Source of the DNA: Gammaproteobacteria bacterium
Lineage (GTDB): Bacteria > Pseudomonadota > Gammaproteobacteria > S144-34
NCBI GenBank assembly: GCA_015487895.1
Contig: WFOW01000042.1
Coordinates: 1-7,549 of the forward strand
Reading direction: 5' to 3'
Length of the DNA stretch: 7,549 bases
The position numbers and the translations under genes are program-made. Below are positions 1 through 5,083 of this stretch, piece after piece (position 1 is the first letter of the stretch; every line of letters begins with the position of its first letter). The notes under the pieces are model-generated. The model ran no database searches. It saw nothing but the letters and a program-made list of their open reading frames with translations, and was not told the origin of the DNA.

Positions 1-31
1 AAGGGACAGAAGCGCGCGTGCCGCCGGGGCG

Positions 32-1564
32 CTAGGGGCGGCCGGGCGCCTGGGGCCCGCCGGGCAGGGGGATGGCGAGCTCGTCCCAGATGGCGTCCAC
101 CCGGCGCCTGACCTCCTCGCTCATGCGGATGGGCCGGCCCCACGCGCGGCGGGTCTCGCCCGGGAGCTTGTTCGTGGCGTCGATGCCCATCTTGGCGCCG
201 AGGCCGCTCTCGGGCGAGGCGAAGTCGAGGTAGTCGATGGGCGTGCCCTCGACGATGACGGTGTCGCGGGCGGGGTCGCAGCGCGTGACCAGCGCCCAGA
301 TCACGTCGCGCCAGTCGCGCACGTCGATGTCGTCGTCGGTGACGATGACGAGCTTGGTGTACATGAACTGCCGCAGGAACCCCCACACGCCCATCATGAT
401 CCGGCGCGCGTGCCCCGGGTAGGCCTTGCGGATGCTCACCACCGCGAGCCGGTAGGAGCAGCCCTCGGGCGGCAGGTAGAAGTCCACGATCTCCGGGAAC
501 TGCCGCTGGAGGATGGGCACGAAGACCTCGTTCAGCGCCATGCCGAGCACGGCGGGCTCGTCCGGGGGGCGGCCCGTGTAGGTCGAGTGGTAGATGGGCG
601 CCTCGCGGTGGGTGATGCGCTCGACGGTGAGCACGGGGAAGGTCTCGACCTCGTTGTAGTAGCCGGTGTGGTCGCCGAAGGGCCCCTCCGGGGCCTCGTC
701 GCCGGGGTGGATATGCCCCTCGAGGACGATCTCGGCCGTGGCCGGCACCAGGAGGTCGGAGCCGATGCAGCGGGCGAGCTCGGTGCGCGCCCCGCGCAGG
801 AGCCCGGCGAAGGCGTGCTCGGAGAGCGTGTCCGGGATGGGGGTGACGGCGGCGAGCGTGGTGGCCGGGTCGCAGCCGATGGCCACCGCCACCGGGAAGG
901 GCTCGCCGGGGCGCGCCCGCTGCCAGGCGCGGAAGTCCTGGGCGCCGCCGCGGTGGGCGAGCCAGCGCATGATGACGCGGTTCGGCCCCAGCACCTGCTG
1001 GCGGTAGATGCCCATGTTCTGGCGGCCGCCGTCCGGGCCGCGCGTGACCACCAGCCCCCAGGTGATGAGCGGCCCGGCGTCCTCCGGCCAGCAGGTCTGG
1101 ACGGGCCAGCGGCCGAGGTCCACGTCCGCGCCCTCGAGCACGTGCGCCTGGCAGGGGGCGCGGCGCACGGTGCGCGGGGCCATGTCGAGGATCTTGCGGA
1201 AGACCGGGAGCTTGCCCCAGGCGTCGCGCAGGCCCTTCGGCGGCTCGGGCTCGCGCAGGAAGGCGAGCAGCCGGCCCACCTCGCGCAGCGCCTCGACGGA
1301 GTCGGCGCCCATGGCGCGCGCGACGCGCCCCACCGTGCCGAACAGGTTGCCCAGCACGGGCACCGTGTGGCCCCTGGGGCGCTCGAAGAGCAGCGCCGGC
1401 CCGCCCGCGCGCAGCGTCCGGTCGCAGATCTCGGTCATCTCGAGGCGGGGGTCCACCTCGACCCGCACGCGGTGCAGCTCGCCGCGGGCCTCGAGGTCGG
1501 CGAGGAAGCCGCGCAGGTCGCGGTAGCGGACGGCGGGGGTGTAGGGCTGCGGCGGCTCGCTCAC
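32..1564 (-). CDS. ubiD: UbiD, prFMN-dependent 3-octaprenyl-4-hydroxybenzoate decarboxylase
   Basis: Removes the carboxyl group of polyprenyl-4-hydroxybenzoate in ubiquinone synthesis, using the prenylated FMN made by UbiX (not in this window). The 510-residue protein matches the E. coli UbiD pattern from [17 protein letters not shown] near the start to [11 protein letters not shown] at the end. Visible family landmarks are NMGIYRQQ (N183, metal/prFMN site), MRWLAHRGG (H204), PDTLSEHAF (E249, metal ligand) and [13 protein letters not shown] (E293 and D298, the catalytic acid pair). [13 protein letters not shown] and DYLDFASP are also intact. I chose the GTG at 1564-1562: GGAG lies about 7 bases before it and a TATAAT box lies 24 bases upstream. 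An ATG at 1645 would add 27 residues ([20 protein letters not shown]...) read out of repeat island A and across the -10 box, so it is unlikely. Single gene, divergent from the regulator at 1969. Family assignment is essentially certain; the start is likely. Confidence 0.97.
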   Translation of the reverse strand: MSEPPQPYTPAVRYRDLRGFLADLEARGELHRVRVEVDPRLEMTEICDRTLRAGGPALLFERPRGHTVPVLGNLFGTVGRVARAMGADSVEALREVGRLLAFLREPEPPKGLRDAWGKLPVFRKILDMAPRTVRRAPCQAHVLEGADVDLGRWPVQTCWPEDAGPLITWGLVVTRGPDGGRQNMGIYRQQVLGPNRVIMRWLAHRGGAQDFRAWQRARPGEPFPVAVAIGCDPATTLAAVTPIPDTLSEHAFAGLLRGARTELARCIGSDLLVPATAEIVLEGHIHPGDEAPEGPFGDHTGYYNEVETFPVLTVERITHREAPIYHSTYTGRPPDEPAVLGMALNEVFVPILQRQFPEIVDFYLPPEGCSYRLAVVSIRKAYPGHARRIMMGVWGFLRQFMYTKLVIVTDDDIDVRDWRDVIWALVTRCDPARDTVIVEGTPIDYLDFASPESGLGAKMGIDATNKLPGETRRAWGRPIRMSEEVRRRVDAIWDELAIPLPGGPQAPGRP

Positions 1565-1588
1565 GGCCTGCTCCGGCGGGGTGCGGGC

Positions 1589-1594
1589 ATTATA
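1589..1594 (-). promoter_or_regulatory. Candidate -10 box of the ubiD promoter
   Basis: Read on the minus strand this is a perfect TATAAT in an otherwise very GC-rich spacer. It is 24 bases before the chosen GTG start, which would give a leader of roughly 18 bases containing the GGAG ribosome site. No good -35 hexamer is seen at 17 bases; the best upstream match is weak and falls inside heptad island A (1612-1681). The repeat may therefore overlap the polymerase or activator site. Confidence 0.55.
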
Positions 1595-1611
1595 GGCCCG
1601 TGCGCGGGAGC

Positions 1612-1681
1612 GGGTTACAGCTTGCAGGGTACGGTATACAGTCACCCGTTACCCGTCTCTCGTGTCCCGCAAGCTGCACGA
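1612..1681. repeat. Heptad-repeat island A
   Basis: About ten consecutive 7-base units without a phase break. The left units end in -AC or -GC (for example GGGTTAC, AGCTTGC, GGTATAC) and the right units are of CGTNNCC type (CGTTACC, CGTCTCT, CGTGTCC). The outer arms form a perfect 8-base inverted repeat, CAGCTTGC at 1618-1625 with GCAAGCTG at 1669-1676. An inner stem pairs GGGTACGG with CCGTTACCC across one bulge. It lies just upstream of the ubiD promoter. It is the most diverged of the islands but keeps the period and symmetry of B, C, D and E. Function unknown. Confidence 0.75.
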
Positions 1682-1694
1682 CTGCACAGGCGGC

Positions 1695-1778
1695 GTACAG
1701 GTCACGGGTTACGGTTTACGGTGGCCCATACACCGTGACCCGTAACCTGTCAGCCGTCTCCCGTAACCCGCCAGCCGT
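1695..1778. repeat. Heptad-repeat island B
   Basis: Twelve 7-base units in one phase. The left units read TCACGGG or TTACGGT; the right units read GACCCGT, AACCTGT and CTCCCGT. The arms at 1698-1715 and 1732-1749 form an 18-base hairpin with 16 Watson-Crick pairs, one wobble and one C-A mismatch around a 16-base loop. It is preceded by CACAGGCGG at 1685-1693, the same word that precedes island C. From 1685 to 1724 it matches island C (3394-3433) with about three differences, so B and C are recent copies of one element. It lies between the divergent 5' ends of ubiD and the regulator. Confidence 0.85.
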
Positions 1779-1790
1779 CGCGCGGTGCTC

Positions 1791-1836
1791 GTAGGAAAAT
1801 GCTTACGGGAGCGCGCGCGGAAGGCTTACACAAGCC
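1791..1836 (+). promoter_or_regulatory. AT-richer patch with repeated GCTTAC, possible promoter/operator of the regulator
   Basis: The rest of the 1779-1968 leader is very GC-rich. This patch holds GTAGGAAAATGCTTAC (1791-1806), and GCTTAC recurs at 1824-1829, 23 bases on, about two helical turns. The second copy lies in a small hairpin, GGCTT-ACAC-AAGCC (1823-1836). No clear sigma-70 or sigma-54 promoter (TGGCAC-N5-TTGC type) is visible. This is a weak guess at a protein-binding region. Confidence 0.2.
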
Positions 1837-1911
1837 GCCGGAACGCGCCTACGCCGCAACGTGAGGCGGTTCACGCGCTCCCGCAGGCGAAGCGCCTATC
1901 CTGCGCCCCTC

Positions 1912-1936
1912 CCCGGGCAGCAGCGGGATGCCCGGG
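1912..1936 (+). promoter_or_regulatory. Perfect 8-bp inverted repeat in the leader of the regulator
   Basis: CCCGGGCA at 1912-1919 and TGCCCGGG at 1929-1936 form a perfect stem with a 9-base loop, 33 bases before the regulator's ATG. A short TTTT follows at 1941-1944, too weak for a confident intrinsic terminator. It could be an attenuator hairpin or an operator, possibly for autoregulation. Both readings are inference. Confidence 0.35.
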
Positions 1937-1968
1937 AGGCTTTTAGGGGGTGTCGCTCTTCAGGGGGG

Positions 1969-3270
1969 ATGCACGGCCGCACGTCCAGGGGACCGGCCGC
2001 GGGCGCCGCGGGGCGCGGCCCGCGCGAGGTGCTCTATCTCGCGCCGGGGCCCGAGGCGGCGGCGCCGGCCGAGCCCGTGCTGTCCGCCCTCGACCGCGCA
2101 GGCTGGCGCGTGCACCGCGTGCACGCGAGCGGCCAGGCCATGGGCCTGCTGGCCCGGCGTCCCGTGCGCGTCGGCCTGATCCATCTTCCGCGCTTCGACG
2201 GCGAGGCCGAGGCCGCCGTGCGCGGCGTCGTCGAGGCGGCCGGCGGCGGCACGGCCTGGGTGGCGCTGGTCGAGCGGCGGCTGCTGGCCGTCGAGCGCTG
2301 CCGGCGGCTCATCCGCAGCGCCTGCTACGACTTCCACACGCTCCCGCCGGACCCGGAGCGCCTGGCGGCCACCCTCGGCCACGCCCATGGGATGGCCGTC
2401 CTGCACCGTCCCGAGGGCACGGCGGTGCGCGGACTGCTGGTCGGCGAGAGCGAGGCCACCCACCGGCTGCGCGTGTGGGTGGCCGAGGCAGCCGCCCGCC
2501 CCGAGCCCGCGCTCATCGCCGGCGAGGCGGGCGCCGGCAAGGCGCGGCTGGCCCGCGCCCTGCACCTGCTCGCGGGCGGTCCGGGGCGGCCGCTCGTCGA
2601 GCTCGACGCGGGCCGCATCGCCCGCCTCGGCGGGCGCGCCGGGGCGGCGCTCGACCGTGCCCGCGCCGAGGCCACGGGCGGCACCCTGATGCTGCGGCGC
2701 ATCGAACGGCTCCCTCCCGACGTGCAGCGCGAGCTCGTGCGCTGGCTCTCGGGCGAGGTCGAGGTCGCGGCGCGCATCGTGTGCACCACCCGCGTGGCGC
2801 TGCGCGAGCGCGTGCTCGAGCGGCGCTTCAGCGCCGAGCTCTGCCTCGTGCTCCAGGGGCGCGCGGTGGCGATACCCCCCCTGCGCGAGCGCCCCGCCGA
2901 CGTGCGCCCGCTCGCCCACCATTTCCTCGAGCTCGGCCGCGGCCCCGGGCTCGGCGGGCCGCTGGGCTTCACCCGGCGGGCCATGGACGCGCTGCTCGCG
3001 CACGACTGGCCCGGAAACGTCCGCGAGCTCGAGGCGCGGGTGCGCATGGCCGCGCGCGCCACGGAGGGGCGCGTCGTCCCGGCCGAAGCGCTCGGGCTCG
3101 CGGGGCGGCCGCGCGTGCCCACGCTCGCCGAGGCGCGCCTCCTCGCCGAGCGCGCCGCCGTGCGCGACGCGCTCGCCGCCTGCGGCGGCAACGTCAGCCG
3201 TGCCGCGCACATGCTCGGCATCTCGCGCGCGAGCCTCTACCGGCTCATGGCCCGCCACGGGATCGAGTAG
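1969..3270 (+). CDS. Degenerate sigma-54-activator-type regulator, VpsR-like, without GAFTGA
   Basis: A 433-residue regulator with the layout of enhancer-binding proteins. The divergent N-terminal domain (about 15-150) has no receiver aspartate pocket; its YDFHTLP (120-126) and LGHAHGMA (136-143) resemble, from memory, VpsR-type exopolysaccharide regulators. An AAA+ core (about 155-370) and a Fis-type helix-turn-helix (about 401-433, GGNVSRAAHMLGISRASLYR) follow. Walker A is kept (GEAGAGKA, 185-192). Walker B reads GGTLMLRRIERL (237-248), with RR where the family has DE. The stretch between the Walker motifs is about 13 residues shorter than in NtrC and lacks GAFTGA; the loop before sensor I is about 10 shorter. 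RRF (285-287), PPLRERPAD (303-311) and WPGNVREL (347-354) remain. It probably binds DNA, and perhaps nucleotide, but should not hydrolyse ATP or remodel sigma-54. The ATG at 1969 sits very close to a G-rich AGGGGGG; GTG at 1861 or 2029 are less likely starts. Its targets are not visible. Confidence 0.85.
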   Translation: MHGRTSRGPAAGAAGRGPREVLYLAPGPEAAAPAEPVLSALDRAGWRVHRVHASGQAMGLLARRPVRVGLIHLPRFDGEAEAAVRGVVEAAGGGTAWVALVERRLLAVERCRRLIRSACYDFHTLPPDPERLAATLGHAHGMAVLHRPEGTAVRGLLVGESEATHRLRVWVAEAAARPEPALIAGEAGAGKARLARALHLLAGGPGRPLVELDAGRIARLGGRAGAALDRARAEATGGTLMLRRIERLPPDVQRELVRWLSGEVEVAARIVCTTRVALRERVLERRFSAELCLVLQGRAVAIPPLRERPADVRPLAHHFLELGRGPGLGGPLGFTRRAMDALLAHDWPGNVRELEARVRMAARATEGRVVPAEALGLAGRPRVPTLAEARLLAERAAVRDALAACGGNVSRAAHMLGISRASLYRLMARHGIE

Positions 3271-3356
3271 CGGAAGCCGCTCCGCGGCCCATCGGCGCGC
3301 ACGCCCGCAGCCGAAAGTGACGGGAGGCGGGGGTCGGCGAGGGGTGGAGCGCCCTC

Positions 3357-3402
3357 CGCGCGCGGCCGTTTGGTCGGGGCTGGAAGCCTCTCCCACAGGC
3401 GG
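3357..3402 (-). repeat. REP-like element, copy 1, joined to heptad island C
   Basis: On the minus strand, 3397-3374 reads as a REP-like unit: a GTGGGA head, then the imperfect stem GAGGCT-TCC-AGCCCC. The longer block 3357-3402 matches 4774-4819 at 44 of 46 bases, the first 38 being identical. Island C starts two bases after it. It lies in the 234-base spacer between two convergent genes; 3271-3356 before it shows nothing recognisable. Confidence 0.75.
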
Positions 3403-3403
3403 G

Positions 3404-3487
3404 GTACGGGTCACGGGTTACGGTTTACAGTGGCTGTACACCGTGACCCGTGACCCGTGACCCGTCGTCTCCCGTTACCCGTCTCCC
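3404..3487. repeat. Heptad-repeat island C, strong hairpin between convergent genes
   Basis: Twelve 7-base units (TCACGGG, TTACGGT, then ACCCGTG three times, GTTACCC, GTCTCCC), with one 3-base phase slip near 3464-3466. The arms 3406-3424 and 3440-3458 form a 19-base hairpin with a single T-G wobble. The loop itself folds as TACAG-TGG-CTGTA (3426-3438). The element sits between the stop of the regulator (3270) and the stop of the AbiEii-type gene (3505). It could end transcription from both sides, although no T-run follows. Close relative of island B. Confidence 0.85.
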
Positions 3488-3504
3488 GAGCACTAGAAAC
3501 GGCG

Positions 3505-4188
3505 TTACCGGGCGGGGGCCAGGCGGGTCGAGACGACGGGCACCGCCGGCAGCGGTCCCGCCCCCGCCGCCGCACGCTCGAGGGCCGCGCGGTCCTCGGG
3601 CGGGAGGGTGCGGAGGTCGCCGTCCTCGAACCAGGTGAGCGCCCGCAGGCACTCGGCGGGCGGGAAGGGCTTGCCGAAGAGCGCGCGGGCCGCGGCGAGG
3701 CCCGTCTCGAGCGGCACGCCCGCGCGGATCAGCGCCGCGATGTCGCGGTAGTCCTTGGCCTCGGCGCGCTGGAGGATCACCTTCAGCTTGGTCGCGAGAA
3801 GATCCACGGGCGAGGCGACGAAGGCCACTTGGTCGTCCGTGAGGTCGGGCTCGCCCACGCGGCCGAAGCCGATGTCCCCGAACAGAGAGAGCTTCACGGG
3901 CGTCTGCGTGCCTTCCGGGTACGGGCAGGCGACCACGAGCGTGTCGGGCGCCTCCTGGAGCGTCTCGCAGTCCTCCAGCAGCGGCAGTGCCGCCCGCAGC
4001 CGGCGCCGGTCGAGCGGCGCCTCCACGAAGAAGTCGAAATCCGCCGAGACGCGGTGGCCGAGGCGCAGGCTCACGGCCGTGCCTCCGTACAGCACGAAGC
4101 CGAGCTCGCGCAGCGGCGCGAGCCGGGGCCACAACGCGCGCTGGGCGTCCGGGAGGATATCCAGCCTGGGGTGGAGGCGGCCCGTCAT
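3505..4188 (-). CDS. AbiEii/AbiGii-type nucleotidyltransferase, candidate toxin
   Basis: A 227-residue protein of the nucleotidyltransferase AbiEii/AbiGii toxin family. The polymerase-beta-like signature is visible: YGGTAVSLRLGHRVSADFDFF, with GGTA at 34-38 and the metal-binding acids D50 and D52. Further on come VKLSLFGDIGF (98-108), DLLATKLKVILQR (129-141) and KDYRDIAALI (145-154), matching the family's conserved lysine and KD..D helix. Known members of the family transfer nucleotides to RNA or other targets and act as toxins in type IV toxin-antitoxin or abortive-infection loci. Its ATG overlaps the TGA of the upstream gene in an ATGA, so the two are translationally coupled. An upstream in-frame start would only read the partner gene out of frame. 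The partner is not a recognisable AbiEi winged-helix antitoxin, so toxicity and pairing are inferred. The active-site residues look intact. Confidence 0.88.
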   Translation of the reverse strand: MTGRLHPRLDILPDAQRALWPRLAPLRELGFVLYGGTAVSLRLGHRVSADFDFFVEAPLDRRRLRAALPLLEDCETLQEAPDTLVVACPYPEGTQTPVKLSLFGDIGFGRVGEPDLTDDQVAFVASPVDLLATKLKVILQRAEAKDYRDIAALIRAGVPLETGLAAARALFGKPFPPAECLRALTWFEDGDLRTLPPEDRAALERAAAGAGPLPAVPVVSTRLAPAR

Positions 4189-4556
4189 GCCGCCCCGATG
4201 CGGCGCGCGGGCAGCGGCGGTGGCGGCTCGCCGGGTGCCACGAGCCCCAGCCGGTAATGCCAGAACGCCCAGCTCCGGGGCCGGAGCCAGCCGGCCTGGG
4301 CCCGCGCGAGCACCGCGCGCAGGAGCTCGGGGCCGAGCAGGCGCTCCAGCGCGAGGACGTCCTCGTAGGTGCCCATGTCCATCACCTGGGCCACGAGACG
4401 CGAAGGCTCGTCGCGCAGGATCTCCTCGGGCGTCTTCCACCACAGATAGGTCCGCGCCCAGCGCCTCGCCGTCTCGGCGACGGCGGGGTCTGCGGCCAGG
4501 CGGCTCGCCAGGAGGTGGTCCGGTGCCGGGCGAGGGTTCGGGGGGAGGCTTTTCAT
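4185..4556 (-). CDS. Small DUF6922-like partner protein, candidate antitoxin
   Basis: A 123-residue protein encoded directly before the AbiEii-type gene and overlapping it by 4 bases (ATGA). Its middle reads YLWWKTPEEIL, then RLVAQVMDMGTYEDVLALE, LLGPELLRAVL and finally RSWAFWHYRLGL. This order (aromatic-W near the start, a V-M-x-x-G-T-x-E-D helix, an LG..LL helix, an FW near the end) resembles small DUF6922-type proteins found next to AbiEii-like nucleotidyltransferases. I make that link from remembered pattern and context, not from a search. No signal peptide, membrane segment or helix-turn-helix is obvious. The ATG at 4556 has only a weak ribosome site (GGAAAC). Upstream in-frame sequence runs into the heptad repeats, so a longer start is unlikely. 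It could be the antitoxin or a substrate adaptor. Confidence 0.7.
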   Translation of the reverse strand: MKSLPPNPRPAPDHLLASRLAADPAVAETARRWARTYLWWKTPEEILRDEPSRLVAQVMDMGTYEDVLALERLLGPELLRAVLARAQAGWLRPRSWAFWHYRLGLVAPGEPPPPLPARRIGAA

Positions 4557-4621
4557 GCCGTTTCCAGCGTGGGCCTGCGCGATCCGGCTCTGTCGTCCCG
4601 AATGGTAGCGCCTTCGGTGGA

Positions 4622-4741
4622 GAGGCGGGAGGCAAGAGGCAAGAGGCAAGAGGCGGGAGACGGGAGACGAGGGTTGGTGCGCGCTTCGCGCGCGGCCGTT
4701 TGAGTCTTTCCCGTCTCTCGCCACCCGTCTCCCGTCAACTT
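4622..4741. repeat. Heptad-repeat island F (GAGRCRR array facing CCCGTCT-type units)
   Basis: 4622-4670 holds seven 7-base units of GAGRCRR, three of them exact GAGGCAA in tandem (4629-4649). Five units rich in CCCGTCT/CTCCCG follow at 4707-4741 in the opposite sense. The two halves can pair (CGGGAGACG with CGTCTCCCG words) around GCGCGC-TTC-GCGCGC (4679-4693). It lies 66 or more bases upstream of the antitoxin-like gene's ATG, where its promoter is expected. Near-perfect tandem units like these are prone to copy-number change. Confidence 0.7.
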
Positions 4742-4789
4742 TCGATGCGGGAGACGAGGGTCGGTGCGGGCTTCGCGCGCGGCCGTTTG
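4661..4789 (+). repeat. Pair of 42-base direct repeats
   Basis: 4661-4702 and 4748-4789 match at 40 of 42 bases (differences at 4675 and 4682). They lie 87 bases apart, start to start. Each runs from CGGGAGACGAGGG to GCGCGCGGCCGTTTG. The second copy continues directly into the REP-like block at 4774. The arrangement indicates a local duplication in the spacer. Confidence 0.8.
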
Positions 4790-4819
4790 GTCGGGGCTGG
4801 AAGCCTCTCCCGGAGGCGG
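4774..4819 (-). repeat. REP-like element, copy 2, headless, joined to heptad island D
   Basis: Matches 3357-3402 at 44 of 46 bases. On the minus strand the head reads CCGGGA instead of GTGGGA, so the GTGG tetranucleotide typical of REP recognition is lost while the stem (AGGCT-TCC-AGCCC) is kept. Heptad island D begins at its last two bases, as island C begins right after copy 1. Confidence 0.7.
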
Positions 4820-4894
4820 TTTGCAGCTTGCGGTCTGCGGTCTACAGCGGCCTGTGCACCGTGACCCGTAACCTGTCACCCGTCTCCCGTGCAC
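4818..4894. repeat. Heptad-repeat island D
   Basis: Eleven 7-base units in one phase: GGTTTGC, AGCTTGC, GGTCTGC and GGTCTAC on the left, then CGTGACC, CGTAACC, TGTCACC and CGTCTCC on the right. The AGCTTGC unit is shared with island A. The centre forms ACAG-CGGC-CTGT, like the apex of island C. Pairing between the outer arms is weaker than in B, C and E. Confidence 0.75.
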
Positions 4895-4907
4895 TTCCGC
4901 GAAGCGG

Positions 4908-4930
4908 TCGCGGCAAGATGCCGCTCCCAC
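4908..4930 (-). repeat. Canonical REP-like element, copy 3
   Basis: On the minus strand it reads GTGGGA followed by the perfect stem GCGGCA-TCT-TGCCGC and then GAC. This is the usual layout of gammaproteobacterial REP elements: a GTGG-type head and a short GC-rich hairpin. It lies between islands D and E, has the same orientation as copies 1 and 2, and is not joined to a heptad island at its edge. No REP-associated transposase (RAYT) is in the window. Confidence 0.75.
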
Positions 4931-4953
4931 ACTCGGATGCCGTCGCGGTCGGG

Positions 4954-5030
4954 GTACAGGTTGCGGGTTGCGGTTTACAGTGGCCCGTATACCGTGACCC
5001 GTAACCTGTCACCCGTTTCCCGTCTCCCGC
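4954..5030. repeat. Heptad-repeat island E
   Basis: Eleven 7-base units in one phase (TTGCGGG, TTGCGGT, TTACAGT; then GACCCGT, AACCTGT, CACCCGT, CTCCCGC). The arms 4957-4974 and 4991-5008 pair over all 18 positions if G-U wobbles are allowed (15 Watson-Crick and three wobbles on the plus strand). On the minus strand those three would be A-C mismatches, so the fold favours plus-strand RNA. It ends 53 bases before the DUF488 start. Confidence 0.85.
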
Positions 5031-5071
5031 GATCTGGGCGAGCACACCGCGCGCACCGTGCGCGCCAATGC

Positions 5072-5077
5072 CATAAT
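5072..5077 (+). promoter_or_regulatory. Candidate -10 box for the DUF488 gene, possibly leaderless
   Basis: CATAAT (five of six bases of TATAAT) lies so that transcription starting 7 bases after it would begin on the A of the ATG at 5084. No -35 hexamer is seen at 17 bases. The lack of a good ribosome site before the ATG fits a leaderless message, but this rests on one short match. Confidence 0.3.
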
Positions 5078-5083
5078 GAGCGC

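Noticed and set aside
410..1738. A 442-codon plus-strand open frame opposite ubiD
   Set aside because: It shadows the well-conserved ubiD gene and ends inside heptad island B; composition is that of an antisense frame in GC-rich DNA.
1960..3414. A 484-codon open frame on the minus strand opposite the regulator
   Set aside because: It is a GC-driven mirror of a gene with clear AAA+ and helix-turn-helix motifs. Its own translation is low-complexity Ala/Arg/Gly with no recognisable domain and it runs into repeat DNA.
3425..3504. Open frames continuing through island C
   Set aside because: They result from the period-7 repeat lacking stop codons in some frames; no ribosome site and no conserved sequence.
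4557..4724. Longer N-terminus for the antitoxin-like protein (start at 4724)
   Set aside because: The extra 56 residues are read through the GAGRCRR tandem array and unstructured spacer; similarity to a compact family begins only after the ATG at 4556.
3357..4930. Insertion sequence or transposase remnant
   Set aside because: No transposase-like reading frame or terminal inverted repeats with target duplication can be seen; the repeats fit REP-type and heptad elements instead.
3404..5030. CRISPR array
   Set aside because: The repeated units are 7 bases long and contiguous, without unique spacers of 25-40 bases, and no cas gene is present.
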